A stretch of DNA of 14,083 nucleotides from Bacteroidetes bacterium QS_8_68_15 (GTDB lineage: Bacteria; Bacteroidota; Rhodothermia; Rhodothermales; Salinibacteraceae), in the NCBI GenBank assembly GCA_003023245.1, contig PXTR01000090.1:1-14083 (forward strand). The letters are read 5' to 3'. Shown piece by piece: positions 13,733 to 14,083 of the stretch. A model generated the notes under the pieces. It did no database searches, was not told the origin of the DNA, and was given only the letters and a program-made list of their open reading frames with translations. The position numbers were made by a program, and so were the translations under genes. How positions within the stretch are numbered: position 1 is the stretch's first letter; each line of letters starts with the position of its first letter.

Positions 13733-14083
13733 ATGGAACCCAACCTCATCGAACTGGCCCTTGACGAAGCACGCGACGGGATGACCGAGTCCGTCGAGCA
13801 CCTGCGCACCGAGATCAGCACGATTCGCACCGGGCGCGCCTCCCCGGCCATGCTGCAAAACGTGCAGGTCGAGTACTACGGCAGCATGACGCCGCTCGAG
13901 CAGGTGGCCTCGGTAAGCGCTCCGCAGGCGGACCTGCTTCTGGTGCAGCCGTTCGACACGAGCGCCCTGCACGACATCGAACGTGGCATCATGCAGGCCA
14001 ACCTGGGGCTGAACCCCTCCAACGACGGCCAGACGATCCGCGTCCCCGTCCCGCCGCTTTCGCAGGAGCGCCGCCAGGAGCTG
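13733..14083 (+). CDS. frr: Ribosome recycling factor (5' part, runs off the window)
   Basis: The first 117 residues of ribosome recycling factor, which with EF-G splits post-termination ribosomes. The text MEPNLIELALDEARDGMTESVEHLRTEISTIRTGRASPAML, then VQVEYYGSMTPLEQVASVSAPQADLLLVQPFD and NLGLNPSNDGQTIRVPVPPLSQERRQEL, follows the family closely. It includes the RTGRASP motif in the first long helix and the IRVPVPPL...ERR segment. The ATG at 13733 fits the family N-terminus. An AAAGGAA lies about 18 bases upstream, too far for a good ribosome-binding site. It comes 294 bp after pyrH, its usual neighbour. About 70 residues are missing beyond the window end. Confidence 0.96.
   Translation, partial: MEPNLIELALDEARDGMTESVEHLRTEISTIRTGRASPAMLQNVQVEYYGSMTPLEQVASVSAPQADLLLVQPFDTSALHDIERGIMQANLGLNPSNDGQTIRVPVPPLSQERRQEL

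Overview
The window is about 14 kb of GC-rich, gene-dense chromosome from what looks like a high-GC relative of the Bacteroidetes, most probably Rhodothermota (Salinibacter/Rhodothermus-like). The evidence is the gene order rplM-rpsI-rpsB-tsf-pyrH-frr, the BatA-type membrane protein and the acidic low-complexity extensions on housekeeping proteins. There is also a general lack of Shine-Dalgarno sequences in front of the starts. The lineage is inferred from these traits, not from a database search.

Layout. 1-1349 (minus strand): the N-terminal third of or less of UvrA, then a nucleotidyltransferase-fold protein overlapped at its 5' end by a small ORF, a possible two-gene module. 1350-1628: a spacer with a 35-bp tandem repeat. 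1629-3953 (plus): a large membrane-anchored BatA/von Willebrand A-type protein. 4165-4342 (minus): a gdx/sugE (guanidinium exporter, SMR family) pseudogene with its middle deleted out of frame. 4425-5963 (minus): a DEAD-box RNA helicase. 6087-6647 (minus): a tail-anchored coiled-coil protein built of seven 11-residue repeats. 6761-7978 and 8135-8833 (minus): a single-pass membrane protein with a TPR-like C-terminus and an upstream ECF-type sigma factor, probably a sigma/regulator pair.

9084-14083 (plus): the translation cluster, rplM, rpsI, rpsB, tsf, pyrH and the 5' part of frr. It supplies ribosomal proteins L13, S9 and S2, elongation factor Ts, UMP kinase and ribosome recycling factor. The genes are not tightly packed. 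Spacers of about 90 to 340 bp hold hairpins, a probable intrinsic terminator after rplM and several short tandem repeats. S2 carries an unusual acidic N-terminal extension of about 125 residues.

The strongest 'second look' signals are the dispersed repeat core shared by 1484-1536 and 9664-9681, the S2 extension, the 11-residue-repeat protein, the broken gdx gene and the nucleotidyltransferase/small-ORF pair. I saw no CRISPR array, tRNA, rRNA, transposase or phage gene, and no convincing wholly new multi-gene system.
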